In this document: positions 8,901-17,340 of the stretch, piece by piece | Layout: each line of letters starts with the position of its first letter | Position numbering within the stretch: position 1 is the stretch's first letter | From: Pedobacter cryotolerans | Lineage (GTDB): Bacteria > Bacteroidota > Bacteroidia > Sphingobacteriales > Sphingobacteriaceae | NCBI RefSeq assembly: GCF_005116475.1 | Contig: NZ_SWBO01000006.1 | Span: 307-64,306, forward strand | Length of the DNA stretch: 64,000 nt | Direction of reading: 5' to 3' | Notes under the pieces: model-generated | Seen by the model: only the letters and a program-made list of their open reading frames with translations | What the model was told of the DNA's origin: nothing | Database searches by the model: none | Translations under genes and position numbers: made by a program

Positions 8901-9291
8901 AACCTGGCTCACTTGTGCGTACTTCCCTACTCCAATCAAACGAAAAACCAATTTGATCTAATTGACGGCGATAAGTTGCAATATTTGCTTCGGTAGTAAT
9001 TGCCGGATGTTGACCGGTTTGTATGGCATATTGCTCTGCAGGTAAACCAAATGAATCATATCCCATTGGGTGCAAAACATTAAAACCTTTTAATCTTTTA
9101 TATCTCGAAAAAATATCTGACGCGATGTATCCAAGTGGGTGACCGACATGCAAACCTGCTCCAGATGGATAGGGAAACATATCTAATACATAATATTTGG
9201 GTTTGGTAGAATTTGTATCGGCTTTAAAAGTTTGATTTTCTGCCCAAAATTTTTGCCACTTCTGCTCTATCTGCTTAAATTGATAATCCAT
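5905..9291 (-). CDS. leuS: Leucyl-tRNA synthetase with an inserted DUF559 domain
   Basis: The product charges tRNA-Leu. Class I signatures are present: HVGH at residues 48-51 and KMSKS near 902-906. The editing domain keeps the threonine-rich TTRVDT segment and GTGAVMGVPSGDQRD. At 1128 residues it is about 160 longer than expected. Residues about 293-450 do not belong to LeuRS; they form a DUF559 nuclease-like domain. The insertion falls between VKFPI and IEVFTTRVDT, at a turn just before the threonine-rich editing motif, and the reading frame is kept on both sides. The region before KMSKS (IQGISQKIN... through CSGGCWQGG) corresponds to the insertion usual in Bacteroidetes LeuRS but looks divergent. 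The start ATG at 9291 is preceded by a good -7 element. All expected catalytic motifs remain, so the enzyme is probably active. Confidence 0.95.
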   Translation of the reverse strand: MDYQFKQIEQKWQKFWAENQTFKADTNSTKPKYYVLDMFPYPSGAGLHVGHPLGYIASDIFSRYKRLKGFNVLHPMGYDSFGLPAEQYAIQTGQHPAITTEANIATYRRQLDQIGFSFDWSREVRTSEPGYYKWTQWIFMQLFNSWYNLETDKAEDISTLIEKFNAAGSADVKAVCDEDIKSFMPSDWAAFSDEEKQAELLKYRLTYLKESTVNWCPALGTVLANDEVKDGFSERGGHPVEQKKMMQWSMRISAYAERLLQGLNTIDWPEPVKEMQRNWIGKSVGASVKFPISLTPTLSEGEGAGSYGYETADPLLWEVLKTNARVNRSHQTEGEDALWQKLRNSQTGHKIRRQHPIGTYIADFICLNKRLIIEVDGGYHLENQENDKIRTEALNQLGFNVIRFSNEEVLNNINMVAEKITSELNNRPDSAPAKVGNSASLSLGEGRGEAYIEVFTTRVDTIFGVSFIVLAPEHELVQALTTDGQKADIENYIAQTKKKSELDRMADTKTVSGAFTGSYVINPVNDEFVPIWIADYVLAGYGTGAVMGVPSGDQRDWLFAKHFDLPIIQILDTQTDLDVEANATKEGKYINSDFIDNLGYKEATSYLNHWLEREGVGKAKVNYRMRDAIFGRQRYWGEPIPVYFKDGLPYLIKEEELPLLLPEIDKYLPTESGEPPLGRAADWSYEDQYEYELSTMPGWAGSSWYWYRYMDAQNNCDFASKEAIAYWKDVDLYIGGSEHATGHLLYSRFWNKFLKDLGYVNEEEPFKKLINQGMIQGISQKINISGSQGSTSGSNNYRINGLQFSFGDKTERLIISQDVKVSEIDKGSDIAKEFFKTSLHNVDIQYTNELTNELDIEKYIKWRPDYENAIFWCSGGCWQGGVFYPFENSNGEKRFFTKPEVEKMSKSKFNVVNPDVLIENYGADTLRMYEMFLGPLEQSKPWNTNGIEGVFKFLRKFWRLFHNEEWIFHVEDSIPAKAELKALHKIIKKVQDDVERFSFNTSVSSFMIAVNELTDLKCKNRQVLEDLVVVLSPYAPHICEELWSLLGNTNLSTTPYPKFNPAYLEEAEFAYPVSVNGKMKMNLNLSLSIEQDEAISTVLANEQVQGYLNGATPKKIVFVKGKIVNIVI
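7943..8414 (-). mobile_element. DUF559 nuclease-like element inserted in frame in leuS
   Basis: The 472-bp segment is bounded by inverted ends. Reading inward, each starts GCCTCACCCC and is followed by a CCCTCTCC...GGAGAGGG hairpin (7943-7975 and 8383-8414). Between them is a DUF559 domain (PF04480 type): DALWQKLRN, KIRRQHPIGTYIADFICL, IIEVDGGYH and FNVIRFSNEEVL. DUF559 is related to Vsr/PD-(D/E)XK nucleases, and the Asp and Glu-x-Asp positions (ADF, IEVD) are intact. Translation runs through both hairpins (SLTPTLSEGEGAG at one end, SASLSLGEGRGEA at the other). TAA stands on both sides, but loss of the element plus one TAA would not restore frame, so the exact target is unresolved. Confidence 0.85.
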
Positions 9292-9317
9292 TAAATTGCT
9301 CTTTCTTAAATAGTTTG

Positions 9318-9325
9318 CAAAAATA
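9318..9325 (-). promoter_or_regulatory. Candidate -7 element for leuS
   Basis: TATTTTTG on the minus strand matches the Bacteroidetes TAnnTTTG -7 element, 26 bp before the leuS ATG. No clear TTTG -33 box was found at the usual distance. Confidence 0.45.
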
Positions 9326-9365
9326 CAGAAATTAAGCCTGTTTTTGAAGTGTTGATGATATAAAA

Positions 9366-9397
9366 AAGCGCTATCTCCATAATTGAGGATAGCGCTT
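9366..9397 (-). terminator. Terminator of the lipoprotein gene
   Basis: The arms AAGCGCTATC and GATAGCGCTT enclose a 12-base loop and are followed by a T-run on the minus strand. It is 26 bp after the stop codon of the gene ending at 9424. Confidence 0.8.
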
Positions 9398-9423
9398 ATT
9401 AAAAATAGCTTAAATTTTAACTT

Positions 9424-9837
9424 TTATCTGCTTAAAAAATAAGTTTCAGTTTGTTTAGGATTTGAGCCAACTACGGTACCAGTAAACTGAAATTGATTTG
9501 GGGTAATTGTTGCTACCACACAATCTAAATCTTTCGATGAAAAATCCAGGTAAAGTTTATCATCAATTGTAGAACTGTAAGAGCCTATCGAACGATTTAG
9601 ACCTAAACTTAGTTCAAAATCATCGTTAGTATTGTCTTTAAAGTCCATATAATCATTCGCAGCATAGCTTGTTGATACGGTTGCAGAGCCAGCAATTGTA
9701 ACATCTATTTTATTAACTTGCCATTTTCCTAACATTTTTGCTCTTAAAGGTTTTGTAGCTTCATCTTGTTTTTTACAAGCGGTAAAACTTGCAATAAAGA
9801 ATAATAAAGTTGCTCCTAATAATAATTTTGCTTTCAT
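9424..9837 (-). CDS. Small lipocalin-like lipoprotein
   Basis: The start is placed at the ATG at 9837 because it begins a clean lipoprotein signal (MKAKLLLGATLLFFIASFTAC, Cys at the lipobox). A frame extension to 9879 would bury this signal. The mature 137-residue precursor contains LGKWQVNKIDVT, a pattern seen in lipocalin-like lipoproteins of Bacteroidetes, followed by beta-rich sequence. No catalytic motif is visible and the ligand is unknown. It is probably anchored to the outer or inner membrane facing the periplasm. Confidence 0.8.
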   Translation of the reverse strand: MKAKLLLGATLLFFIASFTACKKQDEATKPLRAKMLGKWQVNKIDVTIAGSATVSTSYAANDYMDFKDNTNDDFELSLGLNRSIGSYSSTIDDKLYLDFSSKDLDCVVATITPNQFQFTGTVVGSNPKQTETYFLSR

Positions 9838-10055
9838 TTTAAATTTTTGGGTGATTAATACTTCATTAATTAACGGCACAAATGATATGCCAGTATATAG
9901 CTATTATAAAAGTTAAAAAATGTTAAGTGTACAACTTATAAAAACACTTTTACTTATTTTGCATCGTTAATTAAATGTGTTAACAGAACAAAAAGAGGCT
10001 TTAAATTTAAGATTTTGCATATCTTTCTTTACTTTCGCAACAATAAAAACATAAT

Positions 10056-10934
10056 ATGGAAGAATTTGAAGTAAGCGAAGCGTCTAAAAAGACTAAAACG
10101 ATATACATATCAACCATATTTAGCATTGCCTTGGTTTTGCTAATGTTGGGTATGTTAGGTCTAATTTTGGTTCATGCAAAAAACCTATCAAATTATGTAA
10201 AAGAGAATATAGTTCTAAATATAATTGTTGATGAAGGTGCAAAAGAAACTGACATTTTAGCCTTTAAAAAAGATTTAGAAAGCAATATTGCTGTTAAACA
10301 AACACAGTACGTAAACAAAGAAGTAGCACAACATAATTTAACAAAAGATTTAGGCGAAGATTTTGTTAACTTCTTAGGCTACAACCCATTACTTTCAACA
10401 ATTGATGTTTATTTAAAAGCTGATTACGCCAATAACGCTAATATTGATGCGTTAAAAAAGAAGATTAAAACCAATCCTATCGTTAAAGAAGTGGTATACC
10501 AGAGTTCATTAATAGATATGGTAAATAAAAACATTAGCACCATTAGCTTAATTGTATTAGGTTTTGCCGTGATTTTATTGATTATTGCCATTGCTTTAAT
10601 TAACAACACCATTCGCTTAGCTATATTTTCGCAACGCTTTTTAATTAAAAGTATGCAATTGGTAGGAGCCACTAAAAATTTCATCAGAAAACCTTTTATT
10701 TTAGTTGCTGCTTTACATGGTTTAATTGCCTCATTTATAGCAATCATCATTTTATTAGGCTTTTTATATTATGCTCAAAAAGAAATTCCGGAGATCTTAA
10801 TTTTAAGAAACTATACAGAATTTGGAATTGTATTTTTAGGAATGGTGATTATTGGGATTTTTATCACCTCAATTAGTACATTGTTTGCTGTGAGCAGATA
10901 CTTACGTTTAAAAATTTACGATCTTTATAGATAA
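10056..10934 (+). CDS. ftsX: Cell division protein FtsX
   Basis: FtsX is the membrane subunit of the FtsEX complex, which couples ATP hydrolysis by FtsE to peptidoglycan hydrolase activation at the septum. The 292-residue sequence has the family layout: a short cytoplasmic N-terminus, a first membrane segment (IFSIALVLLMLGMLGLILV), an extracytoplasmic domain of about 120 residues, then three membrane segments near the C-terminus, with AIFSQRFLIKSMQLVGATKNFI between the second and third. No ftsE is in the window, which is common in this phylum. Its stop overlaps the next start by one base, so it heads a compact cluster. Confidence 0.93.
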   Translation: MEEFEVSEASKKTKTIYISTIFSIALVLLMLGMLGLILVHAKNLSNYVKENIVLNIIVDEGAKETDILAFKKDLESNIAVKQTQYVNKEVAQHNLTKDLGEDFVNFLGYNPLLSTIDVYLKADYANNANIDALKKKIKTNPIVKEVVYQSSLIDMVNKNISTISLIVLGFAVILLIIAIALINNTIRLAIFSQRFLIKSMQLVGATKNFIRKPFILVAALHGLIASFIAIIILLGFLYYAQKEIPEILILRNYTEFGIVFLGMVIIGIFITSISTLFAVSRYLRLKIYDLYR

Positions 10935-11161
10935 TGGTAGAAAAAAAATCAGCTCCTGTAAAACAGGATGAAAAATCAGAGATGGTTTTTACTAAAAAAA
11001 ATTATCAGTTATTATTAATTAGCATTGCTATTGTTGTACTGGGCTTTATCTTAATGATTGGCACCACAGGTGATATTTATGATACCCGTAGAACTTTAAT
11101 AGCGCCAATGGTTGTGTTATTTGGTTTTGGCTTTGGCATTTACGCCATCTTAAAAAAATAA
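10934..11161 (+). CDS. DUF3098 membrane protein
   Basis: This 75-residue protein has a charged N-terminus (MVEKKSAPVKQDEKSEMVFTKK) followed by two hydrophobic segments separated by a short loop with the family-like GTTGDIYDTRR. DUF3098 genes commonly follow ftsX in Bacteroidetes, which supports the call. The start codon shares a base with the ftsX stop (TAATG), indicating coupled translation. Its function is unknown; association with the division or envelope machinery is an inference from position only. Confidence 0.85.
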   Translation: MVEKKSAPVKQDEKSEMVFTKKNYQLLLISIAIVVLGFILMIGTTGDIYDTRRTLIAPMVVLFGFGFGIYAILKK

Positions 11162-11167
11162 AACTTA

Positions 11168-11962
11168 ATGACATTTCTACAAGCTTTAATCCTTGCAATA
11201 ATTGAGGGATTAACTGAATTTTTGCCTGTTTCATCAACTGGTCACATGATTATTGGCACTGCCCTAATGAACATGCAGCCTACTCCATTTGTAAAACTTT
11301 TTACGATAGTTATTCAATTAGGGACTATTTTATCTGTGTTAGCACTTTATTTTAAGCGCTTTTTTAAATCACTTGATTTTTATTACAAACTTGTTGTTGC
11401 AGCAATACCAGCTTCAATTTTAGGCTTAGTGTTTAATAATCTTATCGATTCTTTACTAGAAAGCCCTTTAATGGTTGCCGTAATGTTAGTTATTGGTGGT
11501 GTTATCCTTCTTTTTGTTGATAAATGGTTTAATAAACCAACTATCGAAAATTCTGATGAGATTACCTATAAACAATCTTTTATCATTGGCCTTTACCAAT
11601 GTTTGGCACTAATACCTGGCACCTCTCGTTCTGCAAGTACAATTGTAGGTGCCATGACACAAAATCTTACCCGTAAAGCAGCTGCAGAATTTTCGTTTTT
11701 TTTAGCCATACCTATGATGTTGGGTGCATCAGTTGTTAAATTGTATAAGTTTTTAAAAGAAGGCCATACTTTTTCGGGTGACGAAATCAATCTGCTAATT
11801 CTGGGAAATGTTGTTGGTTTTATTGTAGCCATTATAGCGATTAAAACTTTTATCAATATCCTAACAAAACACGGCTTTAAGGCGTTTGGCTGGTACCGCA
11901 TTATAGTTGGTTTAATAATCTTGGCGCTATTACTTTCGGGTCACGAATTATCAATCATATAA
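11168..11962 (+). CDS. uppP: Undecaprenyl-diphosphatase
   Basis: The enzyme converts undecaprenyl diphosphate to the monophosphate, recycling the lipid carrier for peptidoglycan and other wall polymers. The 264-residue product is strongly hydrophobic. It has both family signatures: EGLTEFLPVSSTGHM near residues 14-28 and PGTSRSASTIVGAM near 147-160, which contribute the active site. Length and membrane pattern match BacA/UppP. It begins 6 bp after the DUF3098 gene, so it is very likely cotranscribed with ftsX. Confidence 0.95.
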   Translation: MTFLQALILAIIEGLTEFLPVSSTGHMIIGTALMNMQPTPFVKLFTIVIQLGTILSVLALYFKRFFKSLDFYYKLVVAAIPASILGLVFNNLIDSLLESPLMVAVMLVIGGVILLFVDKWFNKPTIENSDEITYKQSFIIGLYQCLALIPGTSRSASTIVGAMTQNLTRKAAAEFSFFLAIPMMLGASVVKLYKFLKEGHTFSGDEINLLILGNVVGFIVAIIAIKTFINILTKHGFKAFGWYRIIVGLIILALLLSGHELSII

Positions 11963-11966
11963 TTGT

Positions 11967-11974
11967 TACCTTTG
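11967..11974 (+). promoter_or_regulatory. Candidate -7 element for truB
   Basis: TACCTTTG matches TAnnTTTG, 19 bp before the TTG start of truB and directly after the uppP stop. A start site about 7 bp downstream would give a very short leader. No convincing -33 TTTG was seen, so internal promotion of truB-yitT-ribF is tentative. Confidence 0.45.
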
Positions 11975-11993
11975 CGAAAAATTAATTAGTATT

Positions 11994-12719
11994 TTGAGCG
12001 ATAAAACTCCTATTTTCCCTGATTTTGATTTCGCCGCTGGCGAACTATTGTTAATTAACAAACCTTACAAATGGACATCATTTGATGTGGTAGGAAAAAT
12101 TAGGAATTCTTTTAAACCACTGAAATTAAAAGTAGGCCATGCTGGCACTTTAGACCCTTTGGCAACAGGGCTTTTAATCATCTGCACTGGCAAATTAACC
12201 AAGCAAATCGATACTTTTCAGGCAGAAGAAAAAGAATATACAGGTACCATGATTTTGGGAGCAAGTACTCCATCGTTTGACATGGAAACTGAGATAGATG
12301 CTACATTTGAAATTGACAAAATAACTGAAAAAGATATTTATAGCGCAACAGCTCCATTTATTGGAGAGATTACACAATATCCGCCAGCACACTCTGCTGT
12401 AAAAGTAAATGGCGAAAGATTATATGTTAAAGCCAGATTAGGAGAAGAGGTTGAGTTGCGACAAAGACATGTAACAGTTGGCGCTTTTGAAATTACCCGA
12501 ATTGCATTACCAGAAATTGATTTCAGAATAGTTTGTAGCAAAGGAACATACATTAGATCTTTAGTTTCTGATTTTGGAAAGCAATTAAATAATGCAGCTT
12601 ATTTATCTAAATTAACACGAACGAGAAGTGGTAATTTTTTATTAGAAAATGCATTTGAAGTAGCAGATTTGGTTCAGTATCTTCGTGAAAAGAGAGTTGA
12701 AAAAGCTCCAATCGATTAA
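11994..12719 (+). CDS. truB: tRNA pseudouridine(55) synthase
   Basis: TruB makes the universal pseudouridine at position 55 in the tRNA T-loop. The 241-residue sequence contains the catalytic motif GHAGTLDPLATG (Asp at about residue 52) and KGTYIRSLVSDFG near the C-terminal part. Both are diagnostic of TruB rather than RluA or RsuA. The start is an unusual TTG at 11994, chosen because it gives the normal N-terminus (MSDKTPIFPDFDFAAGE) and no ATG fits. It lies between uppP and yitT in a same-strand run typical of this phylum. Confidence 0.93.
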   Translation: MSDKTPIFPDFDFAAGELLLINKPYKWTSFDVVGKIRNSFKPLKLKVGHAGTLDPLATGLLIICTGKLTKQIDTFQAEEKEYTGTMILGASTPSFDMETEIDATFEIDKITEKDIYSATAPFIGEITQYPPAHSAVKVNGERLYVKARLGEEVELRQRHVTVGAFEITRIALPEIDFRIVCSKGTYIRSLVSDFGKQLNNAAYLSKLTRTRSGNFLLENAFEVADLVQYLREKRVEKAPID

Positions 12720-12723
12720 AGAA

Positions 12724-13593
12724 ATGGAAGGTCACAGAATTAACACTAAAAAATACAAACATCTACTAAAAGAGGCTGCATTAATTATTTGTGGAGTGGT
12801 AGCTGCTTGTTTCGGACTTAAAAGTTTTTTGCTGCCCAGTCATTTTATTGATGGTGGCGTTACAGGAATTTCGCTGCTGGTTAGGGCATTAACTGGATGG
12901 AATTTATCTTACCTAATCGTAGTAATAAACATTCCATTTATTATAATGGGATATAAACAATTGGGGAAAAGATTTGCAATTAAAACAGCAGTGGCGATTA
13001 CTTTTCTATCTCTAGCGCTAATATTTATACCTTTTCAACCTATTACACACGATAAATTATTAATAGCCTTTTTTGGTGGTTTCTTTTTAGGAGGTGGTAT
13101 TGGACTTGCCATGCGTGGCGGATGTGTAATTGACGGAACCGAGGTTTTAGCGTTATACATTAGCAGAAATAGCATGTTCACTGTTGGCAACATTATCTTA
13201 ATCCTGAACATTATTATTTTTGCGTTTGCAGCATACTTTTTAAATATAGAAACTGCACTTTATGCAATTTTAACCTATTTATCTGCATCCAACACTGTTG
13301 ATTTTATCGTAAATGGTTTAGAAGCTTACACCGGGGTAACTATTATTTCAGAAAAAAATGATGAAATCAAACATTTTATCATTACCAACATGAAACGAGG
13401 TGTAACCATTTATAAAGGCGAAGGTGGATACTTAGAAAAGAAAGACATCGACATTATTTATACTGTGGTAACTAAGCTAGAAATGAGCAAATTACAAACA
13501 GAAATTAGACAAATTGACCCCGATGCTTTTGTTGTACAGCAGCAAATTGCCGACATAAAAGGAGGAGTTGTTAAACGTCAGGCTTTTCATTAA
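12724..13593 (+). CDS. YitT family membrane protein (DUF161 and DUF2179)
   Basis: The 289-residue protein has about five to six membrane segments in the first two thirds, with the characteristic stretches FLLPSHFIDGGVTGISLL and GLAMRGGCVIDGTEVLAL. A soluble C-terminal DUF2179 domain follows (MKRGVTIYKGEGGY). YitT-family function is not established; transport has been suggested. The start is set at the ATG at 12724, 4 bp after the truB stop. An upstream in-frame GTG at 12685 lies inside truB and would add residues of the wrong character. Confidence 0.88.
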   Translation: MEGHRINTKKYKHLLKEAALIICGVVAACFGLKSFLLPSHFIDGGVTGISLLVRALTGWNLSYLIVVINIPFIIMGYKQLGKRFAIKTAVAITFLSLALIFIPFQPITHDKLLIAFFGGFFLGGGIGLAMRGGCVIDGTEVLALYISRNSMFTVGNIILILNIIIFAFAAYFLNIETALYAILTYLSASNTVDFIVNGLEAYTGVTIISEKNDEIKHFIITNMKRGVTIYKGEGGYLEKKDIDIIYTVVTKLEMSKLQTEIRQIDPDAFVVQQQIADIKGGVVKRQAFH

Positions 13594-13605
13594 CACGTAA
13601 TAATT

Positions 13606-14601
13606 TTGAAAATATATCATCAACTATCTGATTTTAAAAAACTCGACAATGCTGTTGTAACCATTGGTACATTTGATGGTGTACACTTTGGGCATCAAAA
13701 AATTATTAATCGACTTTGCGAGTTGGCAAAAACAACTGGTGGTGAAAGTGTAATTTTAACTTTTTTTCCGCACCCGCGGATGATCATTGATCCAGAAAAT
13801 CAGGACTTAAAAATGATCAATACCATTCATGAAAAAGCAGAAATTTTAGCAAAATTAGGTGTAGACCATTTAATTATTACCCCTTTTACCAGAGATTTTT
13901 CAAACCTTGAGCCAGCAAATTATATCAAAGATATTTTAATTGATACCATTGGCACAAAGCAACTTATAGTTGGATATGATCATCGTTTTGGCAAAGATCG
14001 CAAAGGCGGGATGGATGAATTGATTAAGCAAGCTGAAGTTTTTAAGTATGCCATCGAAGAAATTGCGGAACAAGATATTAATGATGTTGCAGTAAGTTCT
14101 ACAAAAATTAGGGCTGCACTTTTAGATGGAGATGTTTCTTTGGCAGCAACCTATTTAGGTTATGATTTTTCAATTAGCGGACCAGTAATAAAAGGCGATA
14201 AAATTGGTCGTACAATTGGCTTCCCCACCGCAAATATTTTTGTGGAAGAAACCTATAAATTAATCCCTGGTGATGGAATTTATGCCGTAACAATTGAAAT
14301 GAATGAAGGCGGAAAGGCAGAAGGATCGAAAGTAGAGGACGCAAACCATATCCCCTCAAACCTCCTACCTTCAACCTTTAAAGGTATGGCCTACATCGGG
14401 CAACGCCCAACTATTAATGGAATGACCCGAAATATTGAAGTAAACATTTTCGATTTTGATCGTGAAATATATGGTCAGACTATCAAAATGAACTTTCTAA
14501 AATTCTTGCGCCATGATGTAAAGTTTACAGGTTTAGAGGCATTAACCGTACAACTTCATCAAGATAAAGAAGCTACTTTAGCTTATTTTAGTCAGCGCTA
14601 A
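13606..14601 (+). CDS. ribF: Bifunctional riboflavin kinase / FAD synthetase
   Basis: RibF phosphorylates riboflavin to FMN and adenylates FMN to FAD. The N-terminal nucleotidyltransferase is seen in GTFDGVHFGHQ (about residues 21-31) and FFPHPR; the C-terminal kinase in GRTIGFPTANI (about 201-211) and EVNIFDFDREIYG (about 278-290). The start is a TTG at 13606, the only codon giving the normal N-terminus. At 331 residues it is about 20 longer than typical. The extra segment at about 233-257 is charged and repetitive (EGGKAEGSKVEDANHIPS), is encoded by an imperfect inverted repeat, and separates two kinase-domain strands. The frame is intact, so activity is probably retained. Confidence 0.94.
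   Translation: MKIYHQLSDFKKLDNAVVTIGTFDGVHFGHQKIINRLCELAKTTGGESVILTFFPHPRMIIDPENQDLKMINTIHEKAEILAKLGVDHLIITPFTRDFSNLEPANYIKDILIDTIGTKQLIVGYDHRFGKDRKGGMDELIKQAEVFKYAIEEIAEQDINDVAVSSTKIRAALLDGDVSLAATYLGYDFSISGPVIKGDKIGRTIGFPTANIFVEETYKLIPGDGIYAVTIEMNEGGKAEGSKVEDANHIPSNLLPSTFKGMAYIGQRPTINGMTRNIEVNIFDFDREIYGQTIKMNFLKFLRHDVKFTGLEALTVQLHQDKEATLAYFSQR
14312..14380 (+). repeat. Imperfect palindrome inserted within ribF
   Basis: The left arm around AAGGATCGAAAGTAGAGG (14321-14338) is an imperfect complement of the right arm CCTCCTACCTTCAACCTTT (14361-14379), with about 22 bp between. It encodes the extra residues of RibF, in frame. Whether it is a dispersed element needs genome-wide comparison. Confidence 0.55.
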
Positions 14602-14656
14602 TTAAAATTACCATTTTCTACCTAAAAAAAGCCTTAATTTCATTATATTTATAGCA

Positions 14657-15016
14657 ATGAGGTTTTTAACAACTTGTTTGCTATTGTTTTGCTTTCAATC
14701 TTTTGTGGTTTGCACCGCAGAAGACGGAACTCTTGCATTTGTACAAGAAGCTTTTCAGAATAAAGAAGTTGTTAAAAAATCAAGCTCTATAAGTAACAAG
14801 CAAAAGTTAACCCAAACTTTTAATAGATCTTTTGTGATAGTTGATATTGCAAATCAGCCTATAGTAAAGTTAACTTATATTGTAAATTTTTACGCTCGTA
14901 AAGAAGGGATTGAAATTTATAGCGCTCTTAAAACAGCCTTATCTTATGGCTGTTTCCTAAAAAAACATTATTCATTTATACTAAATCATCTTTACCCTAA
15001 GCATACTTTTTGGTAA
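14657..15016 (+). CDS. Small exported protein of unknown function
   Basis: The 119-residue product begins with a signal peptide (MRFLTTCLLLFCFQSFVVC, then TAEDGT). The rest is polar and basic with no recognised motif; the C-terminus is His/Tyr-rich. It lies between ribF and the antiporter, all on one strand, with a short AT-rich gap on each side. The coding call rests on the signal peptide and frame length only. It may be poorly conserved. Confidence 0.5.
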   Translation: MRFLTTCLLLFCFQSFVVCTAEDGTLAFVQEAFQNKEVVKKSSSISNKQKLTQTFNRSFVIVDIANQPIVKLTYIVNFYARKEGIEIYSALKTALSYGCFLKKHYSFILNHLYPKHTFW

Positions 15017-15064
15017 CTACATTGCTTATACGCAACATTATTTTACTATCAAAAAATATTCTTT

Positions 15065-17284
15065 ATGATCCATTTACCAGTTCTCATAGCCGACTTAGGC
15101 CTTATTCTTGCCGCAGCAGGAGTTACTACACTCCTATTTAAAAAAATTAAACAACCTTTAGTGCTTGGCTATATTTTGGCTGGCGTTATTGTTGGTCCTT
15201 ATTTAGACTTTACACCAACCGTAACCGACCATAAAAGCATCACCATTTGGGCCGAAATTGGCGTAATATTTCTTCTTTTCAGTCTCGGTTTAGAATTTAG
15301 TTTTAAAAAATTAGTAAAAGTAGGTGGCTCGGCTTCTATAACTGCAATTGTTGAAGTTGTATTTATGCTTTCAATTGGCTTTGGTGTAGGTAAGATGTTG
15401 GGTTGGAGTACAATGGATAGCATATTTTTAGGTGGTATATTATCTGTTTCATCTACAACAATCATTATTAGAGCATTTGAAGAGCTAGGTGTAAAACATA
15501 AAAAATTCGCTGGCTTAGTTTTCGGAGTCCTTATTGTTGAAGATTTAGTTGCCATATTATTGTTGGTATTACTCTCTACTTTGGCCGTTAGTCAGCAATT
15601 TGCGGGTACTGAGATGCTGATTTCAATACTTAAACTCGCATTCTTTTTAGTGTTATGGTTTTTAGGAGGAATCTTTTTAATCCCAACGTTTTTAAAAGCT
15701 ACTAAAAAACTAATGAATGATGAGACGATGTTGATTGTGTCATTAGCTTTATGTTTAATAATGGTTTTATTAGCCGTTAAAGTTGGTTTTTCTCCAGCAC
15801 TTGGGGCATTTATAATGGGCTCAATTTTGGCTGAAACAACACAAGCCGAAAAAATAGAACACCTAACCAAATCTGTTAAAGATCTATTTGCAGCTATATT
15901 TTTTGTTTCAGTTGGTATGTTGATTGATCCAAGTATTTTACTTGAGTATGCCTTACCCATAGCTGTAGTAACCTTAGCAACGGTTTTAGGTAAATTAATA
16001 AGCTCAACTTTGGGGGCTTTGCTTTCTGGACAGCCATTAAAAACATCGGTACAAGCAGGCATGAGTTTGGCACAAATTGGCGAGTTCTCCTTCATTATTG
16101 CCACTTTAGGTTTAACACTTAAAGTAACTAGCGACTTTTTGTATCCAATAGCAGTTGCAGCATCAGCTATCACTACTTTCACAACACCTTATCTAATTAA
16201 AGTTTCAGAACCATTCTATAACTTTTTAACTAGGATTTTACCCCAGCGATGGCTCAATGCAATTACTAGATACAGCTCAAGCACCCAAGGAATCACTACT
16301 TTTAGCGATTGGAAAACACTTTTAAAGGCATATACATTTAATACAATTATCCACGGCACCGTACTAATTGGCATTGTATTACTTTCATCAAGGTATTTAC
16401 AACCTTTTGTAAGCAAACATATTTTTAATGGTGATAACGGAACGATTGTAAGTTTGATAATTGCCTTAATTTTTATGGTTCCATTTTTATGGGCTTTGGC
16501 AATAAGAAGGATAGAAAGAAAAGCCTACTCTCATCTTTGGTTAAACAAGAAATATACTCGTGGGCCATTAATAGCAATTGAATTATTGAGAATTGCTTTA
16601 GCAGTATTTTTTGTTGGATTTTTAATTTATCAGTTTTACAATACCATTGTTGCCGTAAGCATAGCCTTAGGTTTAATTATTGTTGGGATGGTGGTTTTTT
16701 CAAGAAAATTACAGACATTTTATGAACGGATGGAGTTTAGGTTTTTAAATAACCTCAACGCTAGAGAACAAGCTAACAAACAACCAGAAATTTTACCTTG
16801 GGATAGTCACCTTTTAGAGTTGATTGTAGCACCCGAATCTACATTGGTTGGACAAACATTAGTAGAGTTAGCCGTTCGTGAGAAATACGGTATCAATATC
16901 GCTTTAATTGAGCGAGGTAAAATAATGATCCCCACGCCTGCCAGAACAGAAAGGCTTTACCCAAATGACAAAGTATTGGTAATTGGCACTGATGATCAAT
17001 TGGCTTCCGTAAAGCCATTATTTGAAGGTATAGTTGATGAAAACGCTACTTCGTTTCCTAAGCAAGACATGTCATTGCAAAAAATTGTAATTAATAGTAA
17101 ATCTCCTGTATTCGGACAAACTATTAGAGATTCGGGAATTAGAGAAAGAACACAAGGCTTGGTGGTTGGTATAGAAAGAAATGGAGTTCGTATTTTAAAC
17201 CCAGATTCGAATTTAGTATTCGAAAATGATGATATTGTATGGATTGTGGGTAACAACAAGAAAATACCAGAGTTATTGAAGTAG
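15065..17284 (+). CDS. CPA2-family monovalent cation/proton antiporter
   Basis: The 739-residue protein has a Na+/H+ exchanger domain of about 12 membrane segments in the first 400 residues. Typical family stretches are [29 protein letters not shown] and [18 protein letters not shown]. Further membrane segments follow at about 430-550. Two TrkA-C (RCK C) domains end the protein, at about 585-655 and 670-739, ending in [18 protein letters not shown] domains in this family bind regulatory ligands. It probably exchanges K+ or Na+ for protons across the inner membrane; the ion preference cannot be read from sequence. No TrkA-N nucleotide-binding domain is visible. Confidence 0.92.
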   Translation: MIHLPVLIADLGLILAAAGVTTLLFKKIKQPLVLGYILAGVIVGPYLDFTPTVTDHKSITIWAEIGVIFLLFSLGLEFSFKKLVKVGGSASITAIVEVVFMLSIGFGVGKMLGWSTMDSIFLGGILSVSSTTIIIRAFEELGVKHKKFAGLVFGVLIVEDLVAILLLVLLSTLAVSQQFAGTEMLISILKLAFFLVLWFLGGIFLIPTFLKATKKLMNDETMLIVSLALCLIMVLLAVKVGFSPALGAFIMGSILAETTQAEKIEHLTKSVKDLFAAIFFVSVGMLIDPSILLEYALPIAVVTLATVLGKLISSTLGALLSGQPLKTSVQAGMSLAQIGEFSFIIATLGLTLKVTSDFLYPIAVAASAITTFTTPYLIKVSEPFYNFLTRILPQRWLNAITRYSSSTQGITTFSDWKTLLKAYTFNTIIHGTVLIGIVLLSSRYLQPFVSKHIFNGDNGTIVSLIIALIFMVPFLWALAIRRIERKAYSHLWLNKKYTRGPLIAIELLRIALAVFFVGFLIYQFYNTIVAVSIALGLIIVGMVVFSRKLQTFYERMEFRFLNNLNAREQANKQPEILPWDSHLLELIVAPESTLVGQTLVELAVREKYGINIALIERGKIMIPTPARTERLYPNDKVLVIGTDDQLASVKPLFEGIVDENATSFPKQDMSLQKIVINSKSPVFGQTIRDSGIRERTQGLVVGIERNGVRILNPDSNLVFENDDIVWIVGNNKKIPELLK

Positions 17285-17340
17285 TTAAACCTATTTCAAT
17301 ACAATTGTTTTGGTTTGATATTCAATGGTTAAAAATTGAG

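Noticed and set aside
10014..10037. TTTG and TACTTTCG before ftsX as a promoter
   Set aside because: The spacing of 12 bp is too short for the usual -33/-7 distance and the -7 box is imperfect.
12685..12723. GTG start for the YitT protein
   Set aside because: It lies within truB; the ATG at 12724 is correctly placed 4 bp after the truB stop.
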